Shown here one piece after another: positions 18,821 to 27,031 of a stretch of DNA of 64,000 nt. The notes under the pieces are model-generated. The model saw only the letters and a program-made list of their open reading frames with translations, ran no database searches and was not told where the DNA came from. Within the stretch, counting starts at the first letter, position 1. Each line of letters begins with the position of its first letter. Location of the stretch: the NCBI RefSeq assembly GCF_021513175.1, contig NZ_CP090953.1:2414501-2478500 (forward strand). Direction: 5' to 3'. The position numbers and the translations under genes were made by a program. This stretch comes from Sphingomonas sp. S2-65. Lineage in GTDB: Bacteria > Pseudomonadota > Alphaproteobacteria > Sphingomonadales > Sphingomonadaceae.

Positions 18821-19491
18821 ACCGCCCTTTCGCGGTGCTGCGGCCCGAGCCCGGCAATCGGATCATGGCCGCGGCGGTGGAGGCACGCGGGCGGCGGGCC
18901 ATCCGGCTTCCGCTGTTCCAGATCGCGCCGGTTGCATGGGACGCGCCGGCGCCCGACGCGTTCGATGCCCTGATCCTGACCAGCGCGAACGCAGTGCGCC
19001 AGGCCGGACGCGGGTTGGACGGGCTGCGCGGCCTGCCGGTATATGCCGTAGGCGCGTCCACCGCCGAATCCGCCGAACGTGCCGGCTTCCGAATCGCACA
19101 GATCGGACGGTCCGGCGCGGCGGAGCTGGTGCGCGCGGCCGAAGCGGCTGGCATCCGCCGGGCGCTGCACCTGGCCGGACGCGAGCGTACGCTGGAGCCC
19201 AGCGGCATCGTCGCGGACATCCGCACGGTCTACGCCAGCGAGGAATTGCCGGTGTCGGCGGAGGCCGCCGCGCGGCTGTCGGGATCGATCGCGCTGGTGC
19301 AGTCGGCGCGCGCGGGCGAACGGCTGGCCGACATCGTCGATGCGCACGCGATCGATCGCGCCACGATCGCCCTGGTTGCGATGAGCGAGGCGTGCGCGCG
19401 GTCTGCGGGCACCGGATGGAAGGTCGTGCACACCGCGCGCGAGCCCAGTCCCGAGGCGCTGCTCGACGTCGCCATCGCCCTGGCCGATTGA
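18817..19491 (+). CDS. hemD: Uroporphyrinogen-III synthase
   Basis: This 224-residue protein begins RPFAVLRPEPGN and has the poorly conserved two-domain pattern of HemD, with DALILTSANAVR, VYAVGASTAE and LVAMSEACAR at the expected spacing. HemD cyclises hydroxymethylbilane to uroporphyrinogen III. Sequence identity within the family is always low. Here the assignment is supported by the 4-nt overlap with hemC and by the following mitofilin-like gene. Confidence 0.9.
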   Translation: MNRPFAVLRPEPGNRIMAAAVEARGRRAIRLPLFQIAPVAWDAPAPDAFDALILTSANAVRQAGRGLDGLRGLPVYAVGASTAESAERAGFRIAQIGRSGAAELVRAAEAAGIRRALHLAGRERTLEPSGIVADIRTVYASEELPVSAEAAARLSGSIALVQSARAGERLADIVDAHAIDRATIALVAMSEACARSAGTGWKVVHTAREPSPEALLDVAIALAD

Positions 19492-19523
19492 CCGCGCTGT
19501 CTCGGGCGCGAATAAGGGCGCCC

Positions 19524-20390
19524 ATGAGCGACGAGCCTTTCGCGCCGGAAGCGGCACGCACCACCTCCCCAGGGCGGAAGAGCCTGCTGATCGGCGGCCT
19601 TTCCTTTCTGAGCGGCATCGCCGCGACCGCCGGCATCCTGCACTTCACCGGGATCGAGCGCAGCCCGTTCCCGCAACCCACCCCGACAATGGCGCTGCCG
19701 GCCCAGCCAGTTGCGGTAAAAATGCCCGCAATACCAGCGGGCACTGACCTGGCCACCCTGAGCGCGCGCGAGCAGGCGCTGGCGGGGCGACTGGATCAGC
19801 TGGAAAACCGGCTGAGCGATGCCGGCGCCAGCGCGCGCACCGCATCCACTTATGCAACCCAGGCCGAACGGTTGATGATCGCGTTCTCGGTACGCCGCGC
19901 GATCGAGCGCGGCACGCCGCTGGGCGGGCTGGAGCAGCAATTGCGCCAGCGCTTCGGCGAGGGCCATGGCGATGCCGTCGCGTCGATCACGCGTGCGGCC
20001 GCGCAGCCGGTGACGATCGAGGATCTGCGGCTGGCGATGGACACGATCGCCCCCAAGCTGCTGGCCGGCCCGGACGACAGCGTGTGGGTCCGCGCCCGCC
20101 GTATCCTGGGCGACATGGTGGTGCTGCGCCCGGTAGGATCGCCCAGCCCGCGCAGCCCCGACCGGCTGCGCCGCGCCAAGCGCGACCTGGATGCCGGACG
20201 CGTCGAAGCGGCGCTGGCGGAAGTCGCGCACCTGCCCGGCGTCGCCAATGCCGAGAGCTGGGTGTCCGCGGCGCGCCGCTATGTCGAGGCGCGGCACGGT
20301 CTGGACGAAATCGAGCGGGCGGCCGTGCAGCTTCCCGCCACCCCGCCGCCGGTCGCGGCATCCCAGGCGGTGCCGCCCGACGCGATCTGA
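19524..20390 (+). CDS. Mitofilin/HemX-like inner membrane protein
   Basis: This 288-residue protein has one N-terminal membrane segment (residues ~20-42, [19 protein letters not shown]), a Pro-rich linker, a short coiled coil ([15 protein letters not shown], about residues 92-106) and a helical C-terminal domain. In many alphaproteobacteria the gene after hemD encodes the Mic60/mitofilin homolog, which shapes intracytoplasmic membranes. Topology and position fit, but this protein is shorter than typical Mic60. The assignment rests on synteny and topology more than on a motif. It lies 32 bp after hemD. Confidence 0.65.
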   Translation: MSDEPFAPEAARTTSPGRKSLLIGGLSFLSGIAATAGILHFTGIERSPFPQPTPTMALPAQPVAVKMPAIPAGTDLATLSAREQALAGRLDQLENRLSDAGASARTASTYATQAERLMIAFSVRRAIERGTPLGGLEQQLRQRFGEGHGDAVASITRAAAQPVTIEDLRLAMDTIAPKLLAGPDDSVWVRARRILGDMVVLRPVGSPSPRSPDRLRRAKRDLDAGRVEAALAEVAHLPGVANAESWVSAARRYVEARHGLDEIERAAVQLPATPPPVAASQAVPPDAI

Positions 20391-20400
20391 GGAACTGAGA

Positions 20401-21585
20401 ATGGCAGAAATGGGCCGGTTCGACTGGCAGGATCCGTTCGCGCTGGAGGCGCAGCTGACCGACGAGGAGCGGATGGTGCAGGCCGCCGCGCGCGACTATG
20501 CGCAAGGCGAGTTGCTGCCCCGCGTGACCCGCGCCTTTCTGGACGAGAATTTCGACCGCGAGATCATGTCGGAAATGGGCCAGCTGGGGCTGCTCGGCGC
20601 GACGATTCCTGAAAGCTATGGCGGCGCCGGGCTCGGCTATGTCGCCTATGGCCTGGTGGCGCGCGAAGTCGAGCGGGTCGATTCCGGCTATCGATCGGCG
20701 ATGAGCGTGCAAAGCTCGCTCGTGATGTATCCGATCCACGCTTATGGCACCGAGGAGCAGAAGCGGAAATATCTGCCGAAACTCGCCAGCGGCGAGTGGG
20801 TCGGATGCTTCGGGCTTACCGAGCCCGATGCGGGTTCCGATCCGGGCGGGATGCGCACCCGGGCCGAGAAGATCGACGGCGGATACCGGCTAACCGGCGC
20901 CAAGATGTGGATCACCAATTCGCCGATCGCCGACGTCATGGTGGTGTGGGCCAAGTCCGACGCGCATGACGGAGCGATCAAGGGCTTCGTGCTCGAGCGC
21001 GGGGCCGCCGGGCTGTCGACGCCCAAGATCGAAGGCAAATTGAGCCTGCGCGCGTCGGTGACCGGGGAGATCGTCATGGACGGGGTGGAGGTCGGCGAGG
21101 ACGCGCTGCTGCCCAATGTCCAGGGACTGAAGGGGCCGTTCGGCTGCCTCAACCGCGCCCGCTATGGCATCGCCTGGGGGACGATGGGCGCTGCCGAGGC
21201 GTGCATGCATGCCGCACGGCAATATACGCTCGACCGCCACCAGTTCGGCCGGCCGCTGGCGGCCACGCAGCTGGTCCAGCTGAAGCTGGCCGACATGGAG
21301 ACCGAGATCGCGCTGGGGCTGCAGGCGGCACTGCGCGCCGGGCGGATGTTCGACGACGGCAATCTGGCGCCCGAGGCGATCAGCATCATCAAGCGCAACA
21401 ATTGCGGCAAGGCGCTGGCGATCGCCCGCGTCGCGCGCGACATGCATGGCGGCAATGGCATCTCGGCCGAGTTCCATGTGATGCGCCACGCGATCAACCT
21501 GGAGACGGTCAACACCTATGAAGGCACGCACGACGTGCACGGGTTGATCCTCGGTCGGGCGATCACGGGAATCGCGGCGTTCTGA
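20401..21585 (+). CDS. gcdH: Acyl-CoA dehydrogenase, probable glutaryl-CoA dehydrogenase
   Basis: The ATG at 20401 gives 394 residues. [35 protein letters not shown] and the catalytic glutamate E374 in [10 protein letters not shown] are the pattern of glutaryl-CoA dehydrogenases, which convert glutaryl-CoA to crotonyl-CoA with FAD in lysine and tryptophan degradation. The start lies 10 bp after the mitofilin-like gene. A class III CoA-transferase gene lies one gene downstream, which supports the glutarate assignment. Confidence 0.88.
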   Translation: MAEMGRFDWQDPFALEAQLTDEERMVQAAARDYAQGELLPRVTRAFLDENFDREIMSEMGQLGLLGATIPESYGGAGLGYVAYGLVAREVERVDSGYRSAMSVQSSLVMYPIHAYGTEEQKRKYLPKLASGEWVGCFGLTEPDAGSDPGGMRTRAEKIDGGYRLTGAKMWITNSPIADVMVVWAKSDAHDGAIKGFVLERGAAGLSTPKIEGKLSLRASVTGEIVMDGVEVGEDALLPNVQGLKGPFGCLNRARYGIAWGTMGAAEACMHAARQYTLDRHQFGRPLAATQLVQLKLADMETEIALGLQAALRAGRMFDDGNLAPEAISIIKRNNCGKALAIARVARDMHGGNGISAEFHVMRHAINLETVNTYEGTHDVHGLILGRAITGIAAF

Positions 21586-22103
21586 TGGATCGGCAGCCGG
21601 TCCTGGACGGCGAACTGGTCACCATCCGGCCGCTTCGTCCAGAGGATTGGGACGCGTTCCAAGCGGCAGGATCGGACCCGCTAATCTGGGAATTGCATCC
21701 GGTACCAGAGCGCTGGCAGCCTGCGAATTTCCGGCGCTTCTTCGAAGAAGCGCTGGCGTGCGGGGGCGGGCTGGCGATTATCGAACGGGCGAGCGGCAGG
21801 CTGATCGGGTCAAGCCGTTACGACGCCCACGATCCCGCGAATGACGAGGTCGAAATCGGCTGGACGTTTCTGGCGCGCGCTTTCTGGGGCGGCACCTATA
21901 ATCGCGAGGTGAAGCGGTTGATGCTGGCGCATATCCACCGGTTCGTCGGCACCGCCGTCTTCCTGGTCGGCGCGCAGAATTTTCGATCCCGTCGGGCAAT
22001 GGAGAAGATTGGCGGCACGCTGATCGAGGGGCGGCACCACCGTGGCAATGGCGACGTGTTCCCGGATCATGTGGTGTATGCGATCCGTCGGGGTGCCGCG
22101 TGA
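21585..22103 (+). CDS. GNAT-family acetyltransferase (RimJ/RimL-like)
   Basis: This 172-residue protein has the GNAT fold: VTIRPLRPEDWDAFQ at the start, a central strand EVEIGWTFLARAFWGG and FLVGAQNFRSRRAMEKIGG as the acetyl-CoA binding region. It starts on the last base of the gcdH stop codon and overlaps the CoA-transferase start by 4 nt, so it is translated as part of that operon. The acceptor substrate is unknown. Confidence 0.82.
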   Translation: MDRQPVLDGELVTIRPLRPEDWDAFQAAGSDPLIWELHPVPERWQPANFRRFFEEALACGGGLAIIERASGRLIGSSRYDAHDPANDEVEIGWTFLARAFWGGTYNREVKRLMLAHIHRFVGTAVFLVGAQNFRSRRAMEKIGGTLIEGRHHRGNGDVFPDHVVYAIRRGAA

Positions 22104-23227
22104 AGCCGCTGGAAGGTCTTCGCGTCGTCGAGCTTGCCCGCATCCTGGCGGGGCCGTGGTGCGGGCAATTGCTGGCCGACCTGGGCGCCGAGGTAGTGAA
22201 GGTGGAGCGTCCCGGCATGGGCGACGACACGCGGCATTGGGGGCCGCCCTTTCTGCGCGGCGCCGATGGCGAGAACCGCGATGCCGCGTATTTCCATGCG
22301 GCCAACCGCGGCAAGACCAGCCGCTTCCTCGACATCGCCACGCCCGAGGGGCAGGCGAAGGTGCGCGCGCTGATCGCCGGTACCGATGTCGTGATCGAGA
22401 ATTACAAGGTCGGCGGGCTGGTGAAGTACGGGCTCGATCCCGCGACGCTGCGCGCGGCCGATCCGCGGCTGGTGGTGTGTTCGATCACCGGGTTCGGCCA
22501 GACCGGCCCCTATGCCGACCGCGCGGGATATGATTTCATCATCCAGGGGATGGGCGGGTTCATGTCGCTGACCGGCGAGCCCGATGGGGCTCCGCAAAAG
22601 GCGGGGGTGGCGTATGCCGACATCTTTACCGGAGTATATTCGGCGGTGGCGATCCTGGCGGCGCTTCGGCGGCGTGACGTCACCGGTGAAGGCGCGCACA
22701 TCGACATGGCGCTGCTCGACACCCAGGTGGGAGTGCTAGCCAACCAGGCGCTCAACTGGATGGCGAGTGGCGCCGTGCCGCACCGGATGGGCAACGGCCA
22801 CCCCAATCTGGTGCCGTACCAGGCATTCGAGACGAAGGACGGGGCGTTGATCGTGGCGGTGGGCAATGACGCGCAGTTCGCGCGGCTGTGCGCGGTGCTC
22901 GGGCTCGATTTAGCGCAGGATGCGCGGTTCGCGACCAATCCGGGGCGCGTGACGCACCGCGCGGCGCTAATTCCCGTGCTGGAGGCGGCGATCGGCGCGT
23001 GGAACAAGGCGGCATTGTACGAGGCGCTGGAGCGCGTGGGCGTGCCCGCCGGCCCGATCAACCGGATGGATGACGTGTTTGCCGATGCGCAGGTCGCCGC
23101 GCGGGGGATGCGGATCGAGCGGGACGGGCTGCCGGGCGTGGCGAGCCCGATCGTGATCGACGGCGAACGGATGGTGGCGGATCTCGCCAGCCCGGGACGG
23201 GGGATTGGGCATGAAGCGGGGGAGTGA
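22100..23227 (+). CDS. CaiB/BaiF family (class III) CoA-transferase
   Basis: This 375-residue protein from a GTG start has the family N-terminus LEGLRVVELARILAGPWCGQLLADLGAEVVKVE written here in part as RILAGPWCGQLLADLGAEV. It also has GFGQTGPYADRAGYD and IDMALLD (residues 201-207), where the catalytic aspartate of class III enzymes lies. Next to gcdH, the best guess is succinyl-CoA:glutarate CoA-transferase (human SUGCT type), supplying glutaryl-CoA. The pairing is inference; the family itself is clear. Confidence 0.88.
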   Translation: MKPLEGLRVVELARILAGPWCGQLLADLGAEVVKVERPGMGDDTRHWGPPFLRGADGENRDAAYFHAANRGKTSRFLDIATPEGQAKVRALIAGTDVVIENYKVGGLVKYGLDPATLRAADPRLVVCSITGFGQTGPYADRAGYDFIIQGMGGFMSLTGEPDGAPQKAGVAYADIFTGVYSAVAILAALRRRDVTGEGAHIDMALLDTQVGVLANQALNWMASGAVPHRMGNGHPNLVPYQAFETKDGALIVAVGNDAQFARLCAVLGLDLAQDARFATNPGRVTHRAALIPVLEAAIGAWNKAALYEALERVGVPAGPINRMDDVFADAQVAARGMRIERDGLPGVASPIVIDGERMVADLASPGRGIGHEAGE

Positions 23228-23672
23228 TGCCCGGTGCTTCGGCATCGCCTGGGTGGCGGGCTGGGCAGTGGCGGTGTTCCTGCCGAGCGGGCTGATCGCG
23301 TGGGACCGGCTTCCCGCCGGCGGGTTCGCGCTGCGGCGGCTGGCGGCGGATAGCTGGCATGTCGCCGACGCGATGGCGCCCGGGGCCAAGCTGATGCTGG
23401 GCGGGTTGCTGCTGGCCTTGTTCCTGCTTGCCGACCGGCTGGGGCCCGGCGAGAGGATGGCGGGCGTGCTTGGCGCGATCGCCGGGCTGACGGCGATGCT
23501 GCTCACGCTGCTGCTGATCCCGGCGGAGTGGTCGCGCGGGTTCGGGACCGGGCTGACCGGCGAGCGGCTGCCTATGGGGTTGTTGCCGTTTTATCTTGGC
23601 GGGGCTGCGGTTGCGGGAGTGGTCCGCGCCCTGTCTGCTGCGCGGTGCCGGGCGGCGCTGGGCAGAGGCTAG
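23211..23672 (+). CDS. Small integral membrane protein of unknown function
   Basis: A 153-residue protein with four predicted membrane segments: WVAGWAVAVFLPSGLIAW, LMLGGLLLALFLLA, VLGAIAGLTAMLLTLLLI and LPFYLGGAAVAGVVRAL. I recognise no family motif. The ATG at 23211 overlaps the CoA-transferase end by 17 nt, so it is probably the last gene of the gcdH operon. A TTG six bases earlier is an alternative start. Confidence 0.6.
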   Translation: MKRGSDARCFGIAWVAGWAVAVFLPSGLIAWDRLPAGGFALRRLAADSWHVADAMAPGAKLMLGGLLLALFLLADRLGPGERMAGVLGAIAGLTAMLLTLLLIPAEWSRGFGTGLTGERLPMGLLPFYLGGAAVAGVVRALSAARCRAALGRG

Positions 23673-23710
23673 TCGTCTCTCTCGCCACCTCGGGCTCGCG
23701 TTCCCTGCAG

Positions 23711-23747
23711 GAGAAGAAGCGGGATCCCGGCTCGAGGCCGGGATGAC
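23711..23747. repeat. REP half unit, copy 2
   Basis: This holds the right arm of the doublet seen at 1946-2023 (GAGAAGAAGCGGGATCCCGG followed by CTCGAGGCCGGGATGAC), with one base changed in the loop. The left arm is degenerate or lost. It lies between convergent genes. Confidence 0.75.
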
Positions 23748-23755
23748 GGGGGTGC

Positions 23756-24553
23756 TTAGCCCAAGCGGCGGATCAGTTCCTGGGCGGCGGCGGGGGCGCG
23801 GACTTTGCCGCCGTGGATGAAGAAGATGAACGTCTCGCGGGGCTCCGCCTTGGGCGCGTCCTCGGTAACATAGGGCAGCCCGTCGGGGCGGCCGCCCGCG
23901 GCCCAGACACGCGCGGCTTCGAGCCAGCGTGGAAAGTCGCTTTCGGGATAGCAGAGCGGATTGTCGTCCTCGCCCGCCTCCAGCCGCGCATAGACGAAGT
24001 CGCCGGTGATATCGGCGAGCGCGGGATATTGCGGCGAGTCGGCATAGACGATGGCGACGCCGGCCTCACGGCACATCGCGACGAATTCGGGAACGTGGAA
24101 GCTGTCGTGGCGGACCTGCACCGCGTGGCGAAGGTGCATGCCGTCCTGAGTGCGGGGCAGCAGCGCCAGGAAGGCGCGGAAATCGTCGGCGTCGAACTTC
24201 TTGGTGGCCATGAACTGCCACAGGATCGGGCCGAGCTTGTCGCCGAGCTCGGTCAGCCCCTGCCCGACGAAGCGCTGGACCGATTCGCCGGCCTCGGCCA
24301 GCAGCTTGCGGTTGGTGACGAAGCGCGAGCCCTTTACCGCGTAGACGAAGCCCTCGGGAGCGGTGGCGGCCCAGCCGGCGAAGGTCGCGGGCTTGAAGCT
24401 GGAATAATAAGTCCCGTTGATTTCGATCGCGGTCAGCTGTCGGCTGGCATATTCCAGTTCGCGCTTATGGGTGAGCCCTTCGGGATAGAAGGTCCCGCGC
24501 CACGGCTCGAAGGTCCAGCCGCCGATGCCTATTCTGATGCTGCCGTTCGTCAT
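23756..24553 (-). CDS. DUF72 family protein
   Basis: The ATG at 24553 gives 265 residues beginning MTNGSIRIGIGGWTFEPW. The IGIGGW start, the YASRQLTAIEINGTYYS segment and the conserved VRHDSF and FIFFIHGG stretches identify the DUF72 (YecE-like) TIM-barrel family. No reaction is established for this family. A long frame to 24988 reaches into the next gene and is rejected. It ends 83 bp after the membrane protein gene, convergent with it. Confidence 0.85.
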   Translation of the reverse strand: MTNGSIRIGIGGWTFEPWRGTFYPEGLTHKRELEYASRQLTAIEINGTYYSSFKPATFAGWAATAPEGFVYAVKGSRFVTNRKLLAEAGESVQRFVGQGLTELGDKLGPILWQFMATKKFDADDFRAFLALLPRTQDGMHLRHAVQVRHDSFHVPEFVAMCREAGVAIVYADSPQYPALADITGDFVYARLEAGEDDNPLCYPESDFPRWLEAARVWAAGGRPDGLPYVTEDAPKAEPRETFIFFIHGGKVRAPAAAQELIRRLG

Positions 24554-24573
24554 GCTGGCAGCATAGCGCGCGA

Positions 24574-24966
24574 TCAGCGTACGCGCGACCAGGTCTGCGA
24601 CTTGCAGACGAGGCCGGCGATGAGGCAGCCGCGCCCGGTCATCCGGTCGCCCTCGAGCGTGATCCGCCCGCTGAAATCCTGGCCGAGGTCGGGGACATGG
24701 ACCTTGCCGCGCCACACATTCGCGCCATCGGCATGGAAATCGCGAAAGATCCGAGTGCCGACCAGCGGCGTGCTGGATCCCCGCGCGGCATCGGCGATCG
24801 CCTTGTCGCTCGCCCAGACCACCGTTCCGCACAATTGCACGCCGCAGGATTCGAAACGGACATGGACGCTGTCGCGCGGGTTGCGCCAGATGGTGCCGGC
24901 GAGCGCGACGGGCTCGGCCTGGAGCGGCGAGACGAGCGACAGGAAGAAGGGGAGCAGGGCGATCAT
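24574..24966 (-). CDS. DUF2147 family secreted protein
   Basis: This 130-residue protein has a signal peptide (MIALLPFFLSLVSPLQAEP). It has the DUF2147 pattern GTIWRNPRDSVHVRFESCG, LCGTVVWASD and GRITLEGDRMTGRGC. The family is periplasmic, lipocalin-like and without a firm function. Four cysteines could make two disulfides. It lies between tRNA-Gly and the DUF72 gene, all on the reverse strand. Confidence 0.82.
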   Translation of the reverse strand: MIALLPFFLSLVSPLQAEPVALAGTIWRNPRDSVHVRFESCGVQLCGTVVWASDKAIADAARGSSTPLVGTRIFRDFHADGANVWRGKVHVPDLGQDFSGRITLEGDRMTGRGCLIAGLVCKSQTWSRVR

Positions 24967-25025
24967 GACGCCTGCTTGGCTTGCGCAAGGCGGGGGATCA
25001 ACCCCCTGATGTGCGGAAGAACCGC

Positions 25026-25100
<75 letters not shown>

Positions 25101-25269
25101 TCTGGCGTTCTGCCCGGCGCCGAAGCGCTTGGGCTGGGTGAGGCGCGTCCACTAGCGGCGGGTTTCGGGGTGCGCAACCCCCTTTTCGCCAGTTTCGGAA
25201 AAAGCTTGGCGCACGCGCCGCGAACGCCCACATAGCGGCGCAACGAGATTTGCCCTGTAGGAGTGACCA

Positions 25270-26172
25270 TTGGCCACGCTTGGTATGAGCCCCGCCGAGA
25301 AGGAAGCTGTCGACGCCTTCCGCCGCGACATCGTCGAACCGTCGATGACCAGCCTGGTCGTCATCGATTTCTGGGCGGAATGGTGCGGCCCGTGCAAGGC
25401 GCTGACGCCGGTGCTGGAAAAGGTGACCGCGGACTATGCGGCCAAGGGCGTGAAGCTGGCCAAGGTCGATGTCGACAAGAACCAGTTCATCGCCGCGCAA
25501 TTCCAGGTGCGCTCGATCCCGACCGTGTACGCGATGTTCCAGGGCCAGCTCGTTGCCGACCTGACCAGCGCGCGCACCGAATCGCAGCTGCGCACGATGC
25601 TGGACCAGATCCTGCGCCAGCTGCCGGTGGCGAGCGAGGAAGCGCAGGCGGAGGCCGAGCTGGAGCCGCTGATCGCGATGGGCGAGCAGGTGCTGGCCGA
25701 TGGCGACCCTGAGCGCGCGCTGTCGGTGTTCGAGCAGATCGAGGCGATGGCGCCGGGTCACCCGGTGGTCGCCGCCGGCCGCGTGCGGGCGCTGATCGCG
25801 CTGGGGCGGGCCGAGGAAGCGCAGGCGGCACTCGACGCGCTGCCCGAAGAGACGGCCAAGGCGCCTGAGCTGGCCGGAGCCCGGGCGGCGCTGAGCCTGG
25901 CGCTGGAAGCGACGCCGGTCGACGATCTGGGTGAGGTGCGCGCGCGTGCGGCTACCGGCGACATGGATGCGCGGTACGAACTCGCCGGCGCACTGATGGC
26001 GAACGACCGCGAAGGCGCCGCCGAGACGCTGCTGGACATGATCCGCGACGACAAGGCGTGGAACGAAGGCGCCGCGCGCCAGCGGCTGCTGACGCTGTTC
26101 GAGGCGGTCGGGCTGGAGGATCCCTGGGTCTCGGCCCAGCGGCGCAAGCTGTCGGCGATCCTGTTCGGATGA
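25270..26172 (+). CDS. cnoX: Thioredoxin-TPR co-chaperone (CnoX/YbbN family)
   Basis: This 300-residue protein from a TTG start has an N-terminal thioredoxin domain with WAEWCGPCK (C39, C42) and a C-terminal helical TPR-like region with LALLA-type repeats (residues ~130-300). YbbN/CnoX proteins hold chlorine-damaged clients and hand them to GroEL or DnaK. E. coli CnoX lacks a complete CxxC, while this one keeps both cysteines as in Caulobacter-type CnoX, so it probably also reduces disulfides. It overlaps the Lon-N gene by 4 nt. Confidence 0.9.
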   Translation: MATLGMSPAEKEAVDAFRRDIVEPSMTSLVVIDFWAEWCGPCKALTPVLEKVTADYAAKGVKLAKVDVDKNQFIAAQFQVRSIPTVYAMFQGQLVADLTSARTESQLRTMLDQILRQLPVASEEAQAEAELEPLIAMGEQVLADGDPERALSVFEQIEAMAPGHPVVAAGRVRALIALGRAEEAQAALDALPEETAKAPELAGARAALSLALEATPVDDLGEVRARAATGDMDARYELAGALMANDREGAAETLLDMIRDDKAWNEGAARQRLLTLFEAVGLEDPWVSAQRRKLSAILFG

Positions 26173-26777
26173 CGGTGACGCGCCTATCGGTGTTCCCGCT
26201 GGCAGGCGCGCTGCTGTTCCCGCGGGCGCATCTTCCCCTCCACGTGTTCGAGCCGCGCTACCGGGCGATGGTGTCCGACGCGCTGGCGCGGGACCGCCGT
26301 ATCGGCATGATCCAGCCGCGCGGCGGGGGCGACAAGCCGCCGCTGTTCGCGATGGGCTGTGTCGGGCGCATCGCCGAGGTGGAGGCGCTGCCCGATGGCC
26401 GTTTCGACATCGTGCTGGAAGGCCTGGCGCGCTTCACGCTGGTGCGCGAGCTCGATGTGAGCACGCCGTTCCGCCAGATCGAGGCCGAGCTGGAGCCGCT
26501 TGGCGAGAGCGAGACTCTGTCGCTGGGCGAGCGTGCGTCGATCGAGATGGAGGCGCGGCGCTTCGCCGATGGCCTGGGCTACGCAGTCGATTGGGAAGCG
26601 GTGACCCGCCTGGACGACGAATCGCTGGTGAACGGCATCGCCCAGATCGCACCGTTCGACGCGGCGTCGAAGCAGGCGCTGCTGCAGGCCGATTCGCTGG
26701 GCGAGCGCGCCGAGCTGGCGGTGCAGCTGATGCAGTTCTTCGGGCGGCACGGCGAGGACGGAGCGACGCTGCAATGA
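26169..26777 (+). CDS. Lon N-terminal (substrate-binding) domain protein
   Basis: A 202-residue protein that is a stand-alone Lon N-terminal (LAN/PUA-like) domain: RLSVFPLAGALLFPRAHLPL, FEPRYRAMVSDAL, GMIQPRGGG, GRIAEVEALPDGRFDIVLEG. It has no ATPase or protease domain. Its job is unproven; as a fragment of the Lon substrate receptor it may bind unfolded protein. The 4-nt overlaps with the CnoX gene and with the Trm112-like gene make the three a coupled set. Confidence 0.9.
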   Translation: MTVTRLSVFPLAGALLFPRAHLPLHVFEPRYRAMVSDALARDRRIGMIQPRGGGDKPPLFAMGCVGRIAEVEALPDGRFDIVLEGLARFTLVRELDVSTPFRQIEAELEPLGESETLSLGERASIEMEARRFADGLGYAVDWEAVTRLDDESLVNGIAQIAPFDAASKQALLQADSLGERAELAVQLMQFFGRHGEDGATLQ

Positions 26778-26944
26778 GCCTGGACCCGTGGCTGGTGGAG
26801 CGGCTGGTGTGCCCGGCGACGCGAACGAAGCTGCGCTATGACGAGGCGGCGCAGGAGCTGGTGTCGGATGAGGCCGGTGTCGCGTATCCGGTGCGCGATG
26901 GCGTGCCGGTGTTGCTGGTAGAGGCTGCGCGGCGAATCGATTGA
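26774..26944 (+). CDS. Trm112/YcaR-like small protein (UPF0434)
   Basis: This 56-residue protein reads LVERLVCPATRTKLRYDE at the start and AYPVRDGVPVLLVEAAR at the end, the UPF0434/Trm112 pattern. Only one of the usual zinc cysteines (C14) is visible, as in many bacterial members. Eukaryotic Trm112 activates methyltransferases; the bacterial partner is not established. It is the last gene of the cnoX/Lon-N operon and is followed by a terminator. Confidence 0.85.
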   Translation: MSLDPWLVERLVCPATRTKLRYDEAAQELVSDEAGVAYPVRDGVPVLLVEAARRID

Positions 26945-27006
26945 GGGTAGTGCGCGATCGATAACGACACGCTTGGGGCACTCCCCTCCATCACCTCCTG
27001 CGGTCC

Positions 27007-27031
27007 CCCTCCCCGGTCCGGGGAGGGTTTT
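27007..27031 (+). terminator. Intrinsic terminator after the cnoX/Lon-N/Trm112 operon
   Basis: CCCTCCCC and GGGGAGGG pair around a GGTCC loop and are followed by TTTT. It overlaps the stop codon of the convergent hydroxylase gene (27030-27032). Confidence 0.75.
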
